Assembly: GCA_032717465.1 (NCBI GenBank)
Contig: CM064715.1
Location: 40,295,159 to 40,359,158, forward strand
DNA from: Coenobita brevimanus
Lineage: Eukaryota > Arthropoda > Malacostraca > Decapoda > Coenobitidae
Length of the DNA: 64,000 nucleotides
Direction of reading: 5' to 3'
Shown here: positions 10,406 through 21,834 of the stretch, one piece after another
How positions within the stretch are numbered: position 1 is the stretch's first letter
Layout: every line of letters starts with the position of its first letter
Notes under the pieces: model-generated
What the model was told of the DNA's origin: nothing
Database searches by the model: none
Seen by the model: the letters and a program-made list of their open reading frames with translations, nothing else
Program-made: the position numbers and the translations under genes

Positions 10406-11306
10406 TGTTACGTCCCCAGCTGTCCTCACTCCTCAAGCACGCTGCAATAGTTAGGTACAGCAAGAAATTCGTTCGGCCTGCAACTCCTCATTCCCGGGCC
10501 AGCTGGATAGCAACATGAAATATCTCCACCACAAATACTGTATCATCCATCACACCATCAATGATAATGAAATAGTCTACTACACTATTTACATATATTT
10601 ACAAATAAACACTCTGATACTCAAAATAAAGAATATGCTTAGATCACTTATGCTATATCCCCACAATGATCTCAACACCAAATGACACTCAATAATAACC
10701 ATAATCTCAAAATAATTAACCATTCTCCCTCACATGTTACTCTATAATATTAACCACACAAATGCTCCACAATGGTTCACACAATAATAATCTCCACTAT
10801 CACAAGTACACCACCACGTGCACCATAGTTCTTGTGGCCACCCACACCACGCTCTCTCTCCATCACCTGTATATTCTCCTCCCACAAGTAATACTCATCA
10901 ATATATTCACATAATTATCTCACCACTTCCCTTATATAACACCTCACACTGTGTGACCACGCTGCTCTCCCAAAATCACCACGTGTCTCCTCCAACACGC
11001 CCACCCGAGCAGAAACCCAGATCAGCTCCTCACACGCCGTCAGCCACCAAGAGAGAGAGAAGCCACGCACTCTCTCCTCGTGCATACATAACATATCTCT
11101 CACTAACGGGATCACAATACAACAACATAACCTTACATGTTAACCCTTAACAACTTCACAAATATTAATTCATTTCTACATTCTCCAAAGATAAACTCCA
11201 ACACAATATACAATCACATTATACAATGATAAACATAATATTCATTACATTCATGATACACAAAAGAAAACGTACTGTATGAAATAAGGGATAACTCCTC
11301 GTAACA
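10406..11306 (-). repeat. 5' LTR of element 1
   Basis: 901 bp, direct repeat of 4566-5466. The minus-strand TATATAAG at 10931-10938 is the best candidate TATA box for transcription of the element. The LTR is AT-rich and contains a short GAGAGAGAG stretch. Confidence 0.95.
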
Positions 11307-11310
11307 TTAT

Positions 11311-12430
11311 CCTAAAGGCCCTTCTGCACTGTCGGTGGGCATCCGTAGTGTATAAGCAAGCTACTCATCAGTTTCGACCTATTGTGACGAAACACGCTAT
11401 AAACAGTGGATCAACAGCAGGGATGGGGCTTCAGTTCATTACGTCCACACTATCATTTTCCACGCATTATCCATTCCAGTACTCCAGCACCATATCAGCT
11501 GATTATGTAAACTGGCCTTAACAATAATTATTTCCTGCAAATACGTGGGGTTCGTAATTTGGCAACTACCATCCATTAGTCATTAATACAGTTCTCATTG
11601 ATTATCCCCAGTAAGTGAGACCAGACATGAGAATGATAATCCCAGACAGACCACCCAGTCCATAGCTTAACCTTCGATATTGAAATGTTCCCCTTTGTGG
11701 GCATTATATCTATTGACGGATTCGGTATACTCTTTGTTCATACAACACCGGAACAATTCTTCCAGTTAAGTGATTAATTAACAAACTTTTCAATGATTTC
11801 TCCGAGTAATTATAACGGTAAGAGAATAATATTGTATAGCTAGTGACTTGACAGCATCGGTTGTTGACTGTCCAGCTAAAATGCAGTGGACTATTAGAAA
11901 ACGTACAGTATAATCTCATACTTATATTGCGTCTACTGACATGATGCCACAGTTGTCCCGACTTGATCGATGAAGAGGTTCCAAGCCGCTGCGAAGCTGT
12001 TGCATCCGTACATTAACCCCCTCAATATGATTACTAGTTTGTAAAGTCATTCTCTCCATATCTGTACCATTTTATTAAGATTTGGAGAAAACTTTGACCT
12101 GGAGAGGTTTTGTGTATTGCCTCACTACAAGAGTTATCCCAACTGCCGATTTAAAAAAAAAAAATACAAAACCACGTCACCGTACTGAAGGGGCTAAGCA
12201 CAATTTTAGGTTACATCATCCTTCATTTTGTGCAAACCACGACAGTACCGTTGTGTGCTGTAGGTGTACCGTCGAAGCAAATAGTCGACCAGTAATTAGC
12301 ACACTAGTTTTCCCAAGCAGTTAAGGCCAGACAGGAGAAAAACAACTCCCAGTGGCAAACCCGAGGCGAACCCTGGACACTGAAATAGAAATGTTGGCCT
12401 CCTACCATTATTGGCCGGGACGGGAGTGTG
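11311..12430. other. No gene seen
   Basis: Mixed-composition non-coding DNA next to the LTR. Short frames in 11710-11919 and 12082-12324 show no recognisable protein features. Confidence 0.5.
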
Positions 12431-12439
12431 ATGGATCGC

Positions 12440-13490
12440 GGGGTTGTGTGACTCGCTCCTGGATTAGATGCTGAGGGGGGGAGTGGGGCTGGCTGGTTGG
12501 TCGGGAGGAGGAAGGTAGAGAGAGGTCATGAGAGAGTGAGAGAAACTAATGGAGAAATAGGGATGTGAGGGACTGGGGAGGAGAGGAGTAAAGGGGGTGG
12601 AGAAAAGATGCACTGAGACTGAGTAGTAAAAAAGAGGAGTCAAGGAGGAAGAAGGGAGGGACTGGATATGAAGAACAGAGAAAAGAAAGGAGAGGGTAGT
12701 GGGTGGGGAGGAAGGGAAGTGAGTGGAGGTTAGGGCAGAAGGGAGAAGAGGCAGAAAGAGGAAAGCATGGAGCTGTGGATGGGGGAATGGAGTAGAGGAA
12801 TGGGTGTGAATGAGGTGCAAAGACAGTAGAGGAGGGAGTGAGGAGGAGAGATAGGATGTGGGGAGATGTAAAAAGTAAGCAGGAGGGGAAGTGAGCGAGG
12901 AGGATCGGTAGAGATAGGGCAGAAGGGGGAGGTAGGAGTGGCTGGAACTAAGAAGAGCGGTGCAGTGGAGAGGGTGGGGAGATGGTGGAGAGACAGGGAG
13001 GGTGAGTCGAAAGGAGGGCTAGAGACAACGGAGGAGGTGCGGAGAGAAGGTGGGAGAAGGGTTACAGAAGGGAGAGGGGGGGTGTGGGTGAGTAGGAGGG
13101 GTAAAGGGAAGAGGGTAGGGAGTGAAAGCAAATGAGAGGAGTCAGGAAGAAGAGAGCATGAGGAAGAGAGGGGTATGTGGAGAAAGAAAATTGGGATCAA
13201 GAGAAACAATAAGAGAGGTGTAGAGAGTGGAGAGAAAGGGAGAGTGGGTAGGGAGGAGGGGTAGGGATGGGAGAGGGGGGAGTGGATGGGGAAGATGGAT
13301 AGAGGGAAGGAGCAAGGGGAGGAGTGGGAAGGGAGAAGGGATATAGAGAGAGAAAGGTGAAAGACAAGAGGCGTAGCGAAGGAGGAACAAGGGACTGAGG
13401 AGTAAAGGGGATAGAAAGGAGAGTGGAGGAGGAATTGAAAGCACGCTACAGGGAGAGGAGTCTGTGGGGAGGAAGTGTAGAGAGAACAGG
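12440..13490. repeat. 1-kb purine-rich tract
   Basis: The + strand is overwhelmingly A and G (GGGAGGAGGAAGG, GAGAGAG, AGGGGAGGAG motifs) for about 1 kb without a simple period. Long Ser/Pro/Leu frames on the opposite strand are a consequence of this composition and not a gene. Confidence 0.75.
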
Positions 13491-13890
13491 CGAATGAACC
13501 AATGAATGAGTGAATGAACCAGCAAACAAATAACCTGATAAACAAATGAATTAGTGGAGGTATGCATGAACAAATCAGTAACGATATATAGAAACGAATG
13601 AAACAGTGAACATATTAATGAAAGAATGAATCAGTAACCGCAAAAAAATAAACGAATGAATTAATGAATGTAAGAATGATCGAATGAATTAGTCAACAAA
13701 TAAATGAACGAATGAATTAATGACCATATGAATGAGCGAATAAATTAACGATAGTCACAATGAACAAATGAAGGACCAAGCAAACGAATCGATGCAGACG
13801 CGGACGAAAAAACGAATGAACAAACCAACAAACGAACGAACCAGGGAACGAGTACATAAATGAGAGAATGAATAAACGAAACGAGAGGAA
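13485..13890. repeat. Degenerate tetranucleotide-like AATG/AACA repeat
   Basis: GAATGAAT, GAACAAAT, AACGAATG and related words repeat at multiples of 4 bp over about 400 bp, such as AATGAACCAATGAATGAGTG near 13494. It looks like a decayed (GAAT)n microsatellite. Confidence 0.65.
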
Positions 13891-14082
13891 GGCATTTTAA
13901 ACAATTCCCTATTGACTTAGTGCAGAATGAAAGAAATATGGGCGTTATTCAGGACACAGATTAATTATGCATGCAATTAGGAAACTGACTGTAGGCCTCC
14001 CCTGAACTAGTTACAGGCCTACACACAAGTCCTTCCACAAACCAAACAGAACTTAGGGAAAAAATGACTACTTGGAAGGGTT

Positions 14083-14100
14083 TGCTCTCTCTCTCTCTCC

Positions 14101-14147
<47 letters not shown>

Positions 14148-14173
14148 ACACACACACACACACACACAAGCAC

Positions 14174-14271
<98 letters not shown>
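14083..14271. repeat. Compound (CT)n-(CA)n-(TA)n microsatellite
   Basis: CT units (about 14083-14143), CA units (about 14147-14168) and TA units (14176-14271) follow one another. Confidence 0.95.
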
Positions 14272-14272
<1 letters not shown>

Positions 14273-14452
14273 CCCATTGGATCCCAGGGGTGCTGGGCGG
14301 GGCATGGCACTGGGCGTGTACTAAGCGTACCGCCCTCCGCCTATCGGCTCATAGTCGCGAAGCTCAAAGGTCCGTACCAGGGGTTCCCTACTTCATGAAG
14401 ACTCGAAAAATCCCAGTTCTGTCCAGTATTCCGGACACTGGGCTCCAATGGA
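14273..14452 (+). mobile_element. TA-flanked MITE candidate, copy 1
   Basis: About 180 bp. The left end CCATTGGATCCCAG and the reverse complement of the right end, CCATTGGAGCCCAG, match at 13 of 14 positions, so these are terminal inverted repeats. TA microsatellite lies directly on both sides, as for elements that insert at TA. A second copy is at 59464-59644. No coding capacity. Confidence 0.6.
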
Positions 14453-14508
14453 ATATATATATATATATAAATATATATATATATAAATAAATAAATATAT
14501 AAATAAAA

Positions 14509-14591
<83 letters not shown>

Positions 14592-14592
14592 T
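14453..14592. repeat. (TA)n and (GATA)n microsatellite
   Basis: Interrupted TA repeats followed by GATA units at about 14549-14589. Confidence 0.9.
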
Positions 14593-14599
14593 AGATATA

Positions 14600-15010
14600 T
14601 TATTATCACCATCAACCATTACAAGTCCATTGCTGAACTAAGGTCTCCCCCAACCTTTTCCACAAATTCCTTGACTGAGCCACTCTCTGCCATTTTTCCT
14701 ATCTCATCTCTCCACCCCCTGCCTAGCCTTTTTCTGCTACGCTTACAATCTCTTGGTATCCTGTCAGTCAGCCTCTTGCTCCATCGATTCCATTATTCTT
14801 GCTACATGGCCTGCTTACCACTATTTCTGTTCTTGTATAACTTCTATAATGTCTTTGACTTTAGTCTGCTCTCTCACCCAAGTAGAGCTTTTCCTGTCTC
14901 TTAAGGATATTGCCAACACTGAAATTTCCATTGCTCCCTGAGAACGAATTAGTTTATTTTCCATCGATTTTGTTAGTTTCCAGGTCTCGCAATCTTACGT
15001 CATAGCTGGA
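14600..15010 (-). mobile_element. 3' end of a LINE, minus strand
   Basis: Reading the minus strand from about 14771 gives DRIPRDCKRSRKRLGRGWRD followed by EIGKMAESGSVKEFVEKVGG and a stop, the IPRD-KR...RWRDEI ending common to RTE-type ORFs. After the stop comes a TGGTTGATGGTGATAATAAT tail. Upstream (14772-15010) the sequence has decayed with several stops. It lies tail to the left, against the GATA tract. Confidence 0.55.
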
Positions 15011-15011
15011 A

Positions 15012-15878
15012 TTAGGCCCTTGGCAGCGAAATTACCATTTTGGGTGATTTTAACATACACAATGTTGAATGGTTATTGCATTCTGCCCGGACTTGACGAC
15101 GCTGGTCAAGAGTGCGAGCTGTTTGCGGAATCGTTTAATCTCACCCAGCTGGTAAAGCAACCAACCAGAATACCTGATAATCCTGACCATAATGCCCATC
15201 TCTTGGATTTATTCTTACAAATAATCCAGATCAATACAGGATAGAGGTACTGTCACCATTTGGGTCCTCTGACCACAATCTCATCAAAGCCTCATTAGTT
15301 AACACCCCCACGCCTCCCCGTTCTGAACCTGTCAGGGTGACCCGATGGCACTTTGATAGGGCAGACTGGGATGGATTTAGAAATTATCTTGCTGATGTTC
15401 CATGGCAGTCTTTTTTCTCTAGTGATCCCAGTTCTACCCAGTCCCACATTTGCGACTTAATACTAGCTGGTATGGATTTATTCATATCAAGTCAACAGTT
15501 CACTAAAAGATCGAACTCTCCAAAATGGTATTTTCATGGCAAATGCTCAGACGAAGTTGCGTCCATGGTGCCACCTCTCCATGCCTTCCCTCGTGCTACA
15601 CGAACATCTGGTAGCACTCATGACTGGAATGTCACTCAGCCATATTGTAGGACTTCTGCCTATCAGAATTCTTTCATTCCCCGAACTGCATCTCTCTGGA
15701 ACTCGCTTCCCCAGAGTTCTTTCCCTCCAAATTTCAACCCACAGCTGTCCAAGTCTAACTGTTACAGATATTTTATGAACAGAGGACACCAGTAATCGGG
15801 TGTATGGATTATTATTTTTTGTTTTTTTACTCATTTGTTTTTCCTTCCTCCGTTCTGTTATTTATATTAAAAAAAAAT
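15012..15878 (+). mobile_element. Jockey-like LINE copy A with internal deletion
   Basis: It starts in the endonuclease domain (QECELFAESFNLTQLVKQPT; SSDHN at about 15267) and after RSNSPKW at about 15525 jumps straight to the C-terminal region (GKCSDEVASMVPPLHAFP ... ASLWNSLPQS), omitting the entire RT core that copy B at 33.0-34.3 kb retains. A frameshift lies near 15230. The 3' UTR (ACAGAGGACACCAGTAATC) and an A-run at 15869-15877 match copy B. The copy is non-functional. Confidence 0.75.
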
Positions 15879-15944
15879 CGTTATATGCTTTTCGTTTCAT
15901 ACATATTGGTAAGTTACAGATGTCTCTATGTTTACCAAAAGCTT

Positions 15945-16978
15945 TCCATTAAATTGTAATTCTTCTTTCTATTTCGCTCTCATGGTCTTTCGTTAGTTTT
16001 CGTATTTGCCCCAAGTAATTGTATTGCTCGACTTCTTCAAGAATTTCTCCACTTATTCTTATGACGCTCTTTGGTATTTGAGGATTAAACATTATTTTAG
16101 TTTTACTCCGGTTCATCTTTAGCCCTACTTTGAGACTTTCTCTGATCAGGTCATTTAACATTTCTTGCAAAGTCTCTGCTATTTCTGAGATTAGGACAAT
16201 GTCATCTGCAAATCGTAAATGGTTTAGCTTTTCTCCATCTATGTTCACTCGTTTGTTTTCCCAGTCTAGCTTTCTGAAAATACTTTCTAGGCATGCTGTA
16301 AATAATTTGGTGAAATTGCATCTCCCTGACGCACGCCCTTCTCAATCTAAATTTTTTCCGAGTCCTTGTGTAATTTAACTGTAGCAGTTCCCTCTTTATA
16401 TATGTTTTTGAGCAGTTTTACAATGTTCTCATTCACTCCTTATTCTCGCAATAAATTTATAATTGCTTTGTGCTCCACCGAGTCAAAATCCCTTAAGTAA
16501 TCAACAAACCCTAAACACAATGGTTTATTATATTCCGTAGTTTTTCTCAATTAGCTGATTCACTGTATATAGATGATCAGTAGTCGAATACCCGCTTCGG
16601 AATCCTGCCTGTTCACGAGGTTAGTTTTCTTCCATGTTTGTTGTTGTTCTGTTCGTAAGGCTTTAATGATGAGTTTGTAAGTGACTGATAATAGGCTGAT
16701 GGGTCGATAGTTACTAAGATCTTTTGAGTCGCCTTTTTTGTAAAGTAACATAACAATTGCATTATACCATGTTTGGGGAATCTTCTTCATTTTTATATAT
16801 AGAGTAAATAAGTGGACTAGCCTGTCTTGTACTTCTGCTACTGCATCCAACGGTAAATCTGCTACTATTCCATCTTCTTCCGGAGCCTTCACTCTTTTCA
16901 TATTTTTAAGAGAAATGTTTACTTCGTCTGGTGTTACCTCTAGTATTTCACGATTATCAACTGAAAAGATTGCTATTG

Positions 16979-16990
<12 letters not shown>
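15945..16990 (-). pseudogene. LINE reverse transcriptase remnant
   Basis: On the minus strand the order is: ILEVTPDEVNISLKNMKRVK, MLLYKKGDSKDLSNYRPISL (about 16720), a gap with stops, then LRFADDIVLISE (catalytic pair intact, about 16190) and NRSKTKIMFNPQIPKSVIRI to about 15950. Several frameshifts separate the pieces. It is an old RT of a family different from the Jockey-like copies; a 140-bp relative lies at 4.3 kb. The 5' end abuts a (CA)n tract at 16981-17017. Confidence 0.75.

Positions 16991-17017
<27 letters not shown>
16981..17017. repeat. (CA)n microsatellite
   Basis: About 18 CA units at the 5' edge of the LINE remnant. Confidence 0.9.
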
Positions 17018-17019
<2 letters not shown>

Positions 17020-17020
<1 letters not shown>

Positions 17021-18319
17021 CCATGAATACAACAAAGTCATAGGAATAAAATGCCATCCACTGATTAAGCGCAAAAATTTCAAAAAGTTTTCCGATAGAG
17101 CGCAGTCCATCGGAGTTAATACACTAGTGGTTCCCTGTCAAATGGCAACGCAATTTCATTTTGGACGTGACAGACTGATCGTGGGGTAAATGAAAACTGT
17201 CAGGAGGCGTTTGAGAGAGAGAGAGAGAGAGCACCAATCATTCTTCATTTTCTATCACTCAGTATTACCATTCCATACGGTATATTGCCACTGTTTTAAG
17301 TACAACCATCATTACCTTAACAGTATTACCTAATTTATTTCAACCATAACTGTTACAACTTCCTCTGTTCACATCTATCCTCTTATGGTACTCTTGTCAT
17401 GGGTTTAGACGACCTACCAACATCTTACCGGTTGGAATTTCTTTATGTAGTACTACAGTATTCCTTTGTTCGGATTTTTTCATGAAAGTTGAGATATGAA
17501 ACAGAGGACTTAGAATGTACTGTTCGCTGCAGAAGAACTTTGTGAAGATTATGTTTGTGTCCACATTAGCGTATGAGACTTTGTTCATCCATCTACGTAT
17601 TAAATTTTGGTTAACACGGGATGAGTTAGTTCAGGTGAGCGAGATGGGAGCAGGTAGTGAGTTAAAAATAGTATCGATTAACCCTTTCCATCACATGTGT
17701 ATTTTAGAAGGATAACAACAAATAACGTTATCCAGCTAAGAAATACGGCGGTAGTCCAAAGAATCAACATTATTATCGATTATCCTTTTCTTGCAACTTT
17801 TTAAAATATTTTGGAGAAGGACAGATGAGGTCAGGTGATAGAAATGGTGCCAGGCCAATTTTAATCCACTGTACAAGGAGGCAGTATTTTTGCATAATAA
17901 TCAGGCTATTACCAGTTGATATTGCTCGAGGTAAGAATGGCCTTTAATTGATAAGAAGTTAATGATGGCTGAACTTAACTTCTCCATTAGGAAAAGTCTC
18001 TCTTAAGTTAATTAATATCGTCTGACTGTAGCGAGAATAAACCAGTAAAGCATATCATCAAACTGAAAAAGGTCAACTTCATTCTGAATACTATAACCCC
18101 GTGAGAAAAATAAAGCTTCAAAATCATACCTATCGACTATACGAAGGTTAAAGGAGGACAGTCAATTAGTAGTCTTTCTCTAGGCTACGGTGAACCCAGG
18201 GAAACGGGAATCACGGAGATCTTGGCGTCCCTCAGCACGTGTGTCTCCATGGCAACCTCTCCCTCTTCCTTTCCCCCCCCCACTGTCCCTCTTTTTCTGC
18301 CTCCCCATTCCCTCACTCC

Positions 18320-18363
<44 letters not shown>

Positions 18364-19740
18364 AGCTTTCAATCTGCCTATCCATCCAACTATCTGTGTC
18401 TATCTATCTGTCTGTCTGTCTGTCTGTCTGTCTATATCTCTCCTTTCCCTGACGTCGGACGTTTTTAAGCCAAAGGCAATGTAGCTTTTGTTCTCATTCT
18501 TTTTAACCGACTCAGTTTTTATATAACTAGATTCTGAATATTTACAAAAAAATTAAAGTTTTTCAAATGATGATAAATTGGCATGGATCTAATTTACAGT
18601 CAGTACTATTTTTCTGCTACCCCGCGTATAACCTGATTAAATCTGCTTTTATCTCACTCCAATGTCGTCTTTGCTTAACAGATTCACACAAGGCGCCAGA
18701 ACAATGACACTGAACTTTAAGGTATCCCCATAACCCCTTGAACCAAAGGACCTTCTTATATTTCACTCTAGCTATCTCCAGACGACTTTATTTGGCTCAG
18801 GAGAGACTTGTCAAACAGTGAGAGAGAGTTTCAGCGAATGAGTAAGGTCGTCTGGAGAGAGCAAGAAGAAGAAAAAATTATCTTTGTGTAGGAGCTACGT
18901 TGTTGTGACTCAGACCTCCTATTCTCCGTCTCCCCCAGAATGGCACTATAGAGAGAAAGAGACAAAGAGACTGGCAGGCACAGACGCACAACCGCCAAGG
19001 GAGCCACCACCACAGATCCCAAGTCCATTTAGTGACCGACGCGACGTGGTGAGGGAAGGTTGTGTGGCTCGGTCCGTCCTCCATTCTGTGTTGTGTTGGG
19101 AACTTTTTTATGGTTCACGTTAGCTAATCTCAACAACGTAGTTAACCTCATTAGCAACTTTAGATGCGCATGGCTCGATCAGTCCTCCTTGTCTGTGGTG
19201 TGTTGGGATCTCTGTTTAGTGCTTTACGAAGTTCACCTTAACTAACAACATTTACTAAGTCCTCATTAAGTGTTTGTCTGTCCTGCCCTGCTGTGCTAGG
19301 AACATTTGTCTGAGCATTATTTATTTTTTCATTAGGTAACTTCATCAGAATATTTAGTCTCAGCTTAAATGAGACTGTTACTGTGGTGACGTAAGAATCA
19401 TGACCCAGCACCTTTAGCACAAGAGGTCTTCCCTGTGCTGAGTAAAAGCGCCTGACGGAAGAGAAGTAAAAAAAAAAAAAAAAAAAAGAAAAAGAAAAAA
19501 AGAATCTCAATGAGAAAAAATGGAGATAGTTTCCAAGCCCTTCACTACAAAGGGTCTTCTTTAAGTTTAATAAAATCATCAGGCGCAGTAAGAATAATAT
19601 AATTAAAACTTCACAGTACATAATGGCGAACGAGATAACCATGAACCTCAAAAGAGTCTAACGAGAACAGGACCTACACAGACTACACCAGAGAGACATC
19701 TTAGAGACAGTGTTAACAGGGGATGTCCGAGAGAATTATG
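17020..19740. other. No gene seen; short microsatellites
   Basis: AT-rich non-coding DNA. It contains (GA)n at 17212-17231, (CT)n at 18322-18359, (TCTG)n at 18411-18432 and an A19 run at about 19469. Fragments of the AAGGGGTTAA-type repeat appear near 18045-18080 and 19550-19660. No exon is evident. Confidence 0.5.
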
Positions 19741-19751
19741 ACTCCGAAAGC

Positions 19752-19761
19752 TATATAAAAG
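19752..19761 (+). promoter_or_regulatory. Candidate TATA box for the Beat-like gene
   Basis: TATATAAAAG lies 237 bp upstream of the ATG of the candidate signal-peptide exon at 19990, giving a 5' UTR of about 200 nt if transcription starts about 30 bp downstream. Inferred from sequence only. Confidence 0.4.
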
Positions 19762-19989
19762 GAACAGTCTCTGAATAGTCCACATCGTACTGAAGGGGAT
19801 AAATGTGTGTGAAATGTCTGCATCTCCGACAAGCGCTTAAGAGGAACAGCACCTACACAGACTACAGCAACGCGTCATCGTAGAGAAAGGGTTTACTGCG
19901 GGTGAACGAGATGACTGCAACTACGAAAAGTGTCTAATGGAACAGCAGCTGCCCAGACCAACACACCTGTGACCTGGCTCCTCTAAACC

Positions 19990-20050
19990 ATGAATGGAAT
20001 GTGTGTGGCTAGGATTACGCTGGCACTGCTCGTCCTCACTCACAGATATG
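19990..20050 (+). CDS. Candidate first coding exon (signal peptide) of the Beat-like gene
   Basis: ATG in good context (AACCATGA) opens a 20-codon stretch, MNGMCVARITLALLVLTHRY, with the short basic start and hydrophobic core of a secretion signal. It ends at TATG|GTAAGA, a strong 5' splice site, after the first base of a codon (phase 1). The first Ig exon at 60311 needs exactly one leading base and follows a CAG acceptor; the join gives Asp-Asp-Val, like the start of mature Beat proteins. The link spans about 40 kb and passes the THAP exon, so it is an inference; a nearer, unseen first exon is possible. Confidence 0.45.
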
Positions 20051-20298
20051 GTAAGAGTCTCTCTTGTCTATCAATTCATCCTTTACTGACCTATTAGGAG
20101 AACAGGGACCCGGAGCTAGGCCACTCATTCCAGACTTTCAAGGCGAGAGTGATCAGTCTTTTTTACATGGGTGACGTTATGTAACCAGCAAACTACAACC
20201 ATCCATTATGGGCCACGTCAGGTTGGAGCACCTTAGCCCACAGAACCACTAGGCGTCATATTATTAGACCTGAGATAGCAAGGGTGAAGGCAAACCCG

Positions 20299-20505
20299 CA
20301 GTGGCGTACCTGAGGGGGGGCCCCAAAAGCCTTAAAAATTTATAAGCTTTTTTATTAATATTTAAAAATATATATAGTTATCATCCCGACAATCCCGGCT
20401 GAGATATTAGATAAGTTTTGAGAATTATGGGGGTTAGGTTCTTTGCGGGGGGGCCCAGCAGAGAACCTAGCCCCCCGGGCCCCCAAGTTTTTTTACATCA
20501 TTACT
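20299..20505 (+). mobile_element. hAT-type MITE fragment (low confidence)
   Basis: It starts CAGTGGCGTACC, a common hAT terminal sequence, followed by GGGGGGGCCCC. The interior contains a TTAAAAATTTATAAGC block and ends among GGGGGGGCCC and CCCCCCGGGCCCCC runs. A matching right terminal repeat is not clear, so it is probably truncated. Confidence 0.35.
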
Positions 20506-20509
20506 AAAA

Positions 20510-21265
20510 AACTATGATTAGGTTTTACGATGGGCAGCGCAGTATAACATGTCTTGTAATCGCAGGTATTTAAACCTGGCCATCATGAATTAGGGGCTAG
20601 CCAACACCTTCGCTGACTCATTTTTAATTATAAGACTATAAGATTAGACTTGCTTCCTGAATGTTCCTGACGCTGCCGAACAGCCAAGATTTGAGAGAAG
20701 GCTTGAACACATTTAGACGGGTATTATTAATTCCGACAACTGGCAGACGATTTTCTTTTGTACAAGAATAGTCTCCCATCGTTTAATGTGTCTAGGGTAG
20801 AGTGGTATCTCCTACACTGAAAAGTATCCTCTTGGATAGTCAGAATATATTTGGCAAAACTCCATTTGACTGAATGTGTTGGTGGATTTGTTTCTAATCC
20901 CATTTAGCTTGAAAGGTCTCTCCCAAGCTGAATATAATCATCTTGCGGTTGCCAGAATGTAATAAATATAATAGACATCTTTTGACCGAGGAGTGAAAGT
21001 CTCCACAATCCAATTACAGACGTGATATGTGATAATTACTTTCATCTAGCATTAGGAAGATGATATTTTATCAGCTAAAGAGTCGATTCCCGACCTCCAA
21101 GTGTTAATAACTCTCTGGTTCTTGATACGGTACTCGGCAATTCTCGTCAAATAACTCCTACATAGAATCAACGGTGTGTATCCTTCCAGTGCAACCGAAC
21201 TCCCTGAACTAACCTGAATGTCTAGAGTTACACGTAATAATACCAACTATGCACTGAGATGAATC
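20510..21265. other. No gene seen
   Basis: Non-coding; contains degenerate copies of the dispersed repeat (GCTGAATATAATCATCTTGC near 20928; GACATCTTTTGACCG near 20973). Confidence 0.45.
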
Positions 21266-21269
21266 TGTA

Positions 21270-21690
21270 AATGAATGATCTAAGAAGAGCATGTGGAGTT
21301 ACGTGGATGAGAAGAAAACAGTATAAATGAATGATCTAAAGTGCAGGTGGAGTTACCTGGAGAGACAGTGGGACAACTGTGGATGTACAGGTGAGTTCCG
21401 TGTTGATGTGGATGAGCTGCAGAATGTTGAAAGGAGTATCCTGAGCTGGTCTGGCCACCTGGAGCGAATGGAGAGCAAAAGATTGACTAGGAGAATGTAA
21501 ATGAGTAAGATGGAATGGGATAGAGAGACGAGAAGACCGACATTTAAGTAGAGGGACGGATTTCAGGGATATCAGAGAGAGTGGTGTGGGATGCAGATAC
21601 GCGAAGAAATTGGCGACGGAGTGGTTATTTGTTCGTGGCCACCCCCACAGGATTAAAGTTTCTTGGTATAGATAGACAGAAAGACAGATA
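21270..21690 (+). mobile_element. Decayed 3' end of the RTE-like LINE
   Basis: Conceptual translation in shifting frames gives pieces parallel to the 0-1.35 kb copy: DLRRACGVTW, VERSILSWSGHLERMESKRL, and a nucleotide ending TTCGTGGCCACCCCCACAGG...TTCTTGGTATAGATAGACAG that matches TTTGTGGCCACCCAAAACGG...TCTGGCAATAGATAG at 1319-1370. Many stops and indels. A 58-bp local duplication (ATGAATGATCTAA...GGAGTTAC) lies at its left end. Confidence 0.65.
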
Positions 21691-21834
21691 GAAGCAACTC
21701 TCCATTATATTTAGACGAGTAAGTTTAAGGTGACGTGGAATGTTGGGAAAGAACATTGATAGAGGCGTGGCAGCGTTTACTGTTCCATACACAAAGGATG
21801 AGCATGAGGCGTCTGGCAGTGTGGTAGAGAATTA

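Larger units (their letters stand above)
4566..11306 (-). mobile_element. Full-length Gmr1-like Ty3/Gypsy LTR retrotransposon (element 1)
   Basis: The element is 6741 bp, bounded by two 901-bp direct repeats that I found identical when read side by side. It sits on the minus strand: the 5' LTR is 10406-11306 and the 3' LTR is 4566-5466. Both start TGTTACG and end CGTAACA. A 4-bp target duplication TTAT lies at 4562-4565 and 11307-11310. Next to the 5' LTR is a tRNA-Pro-like primer-binding site; next to the 3' LTR is a GGAAGGGGGG polypurine tract. Internal order on the minus strand: Gag, protease, integrase, reverse transcriptase, RNase H. Integrase before RT is the Gmr1-like arrangement, not the usual Ty3/Gypsy order. 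No envelope-like frame is present. Identical LTRs imply recent insertion. Confidence 0.93.

Noticed and set aside
12730..13545. 270-residue Ser/Pro/Leu-rich frame, minus strand
   Set aside because: Composition follows from the purine-rich tract; low complexity and no domain. The same holds for 26.8-29.2 and 38.7-39.8 kb.
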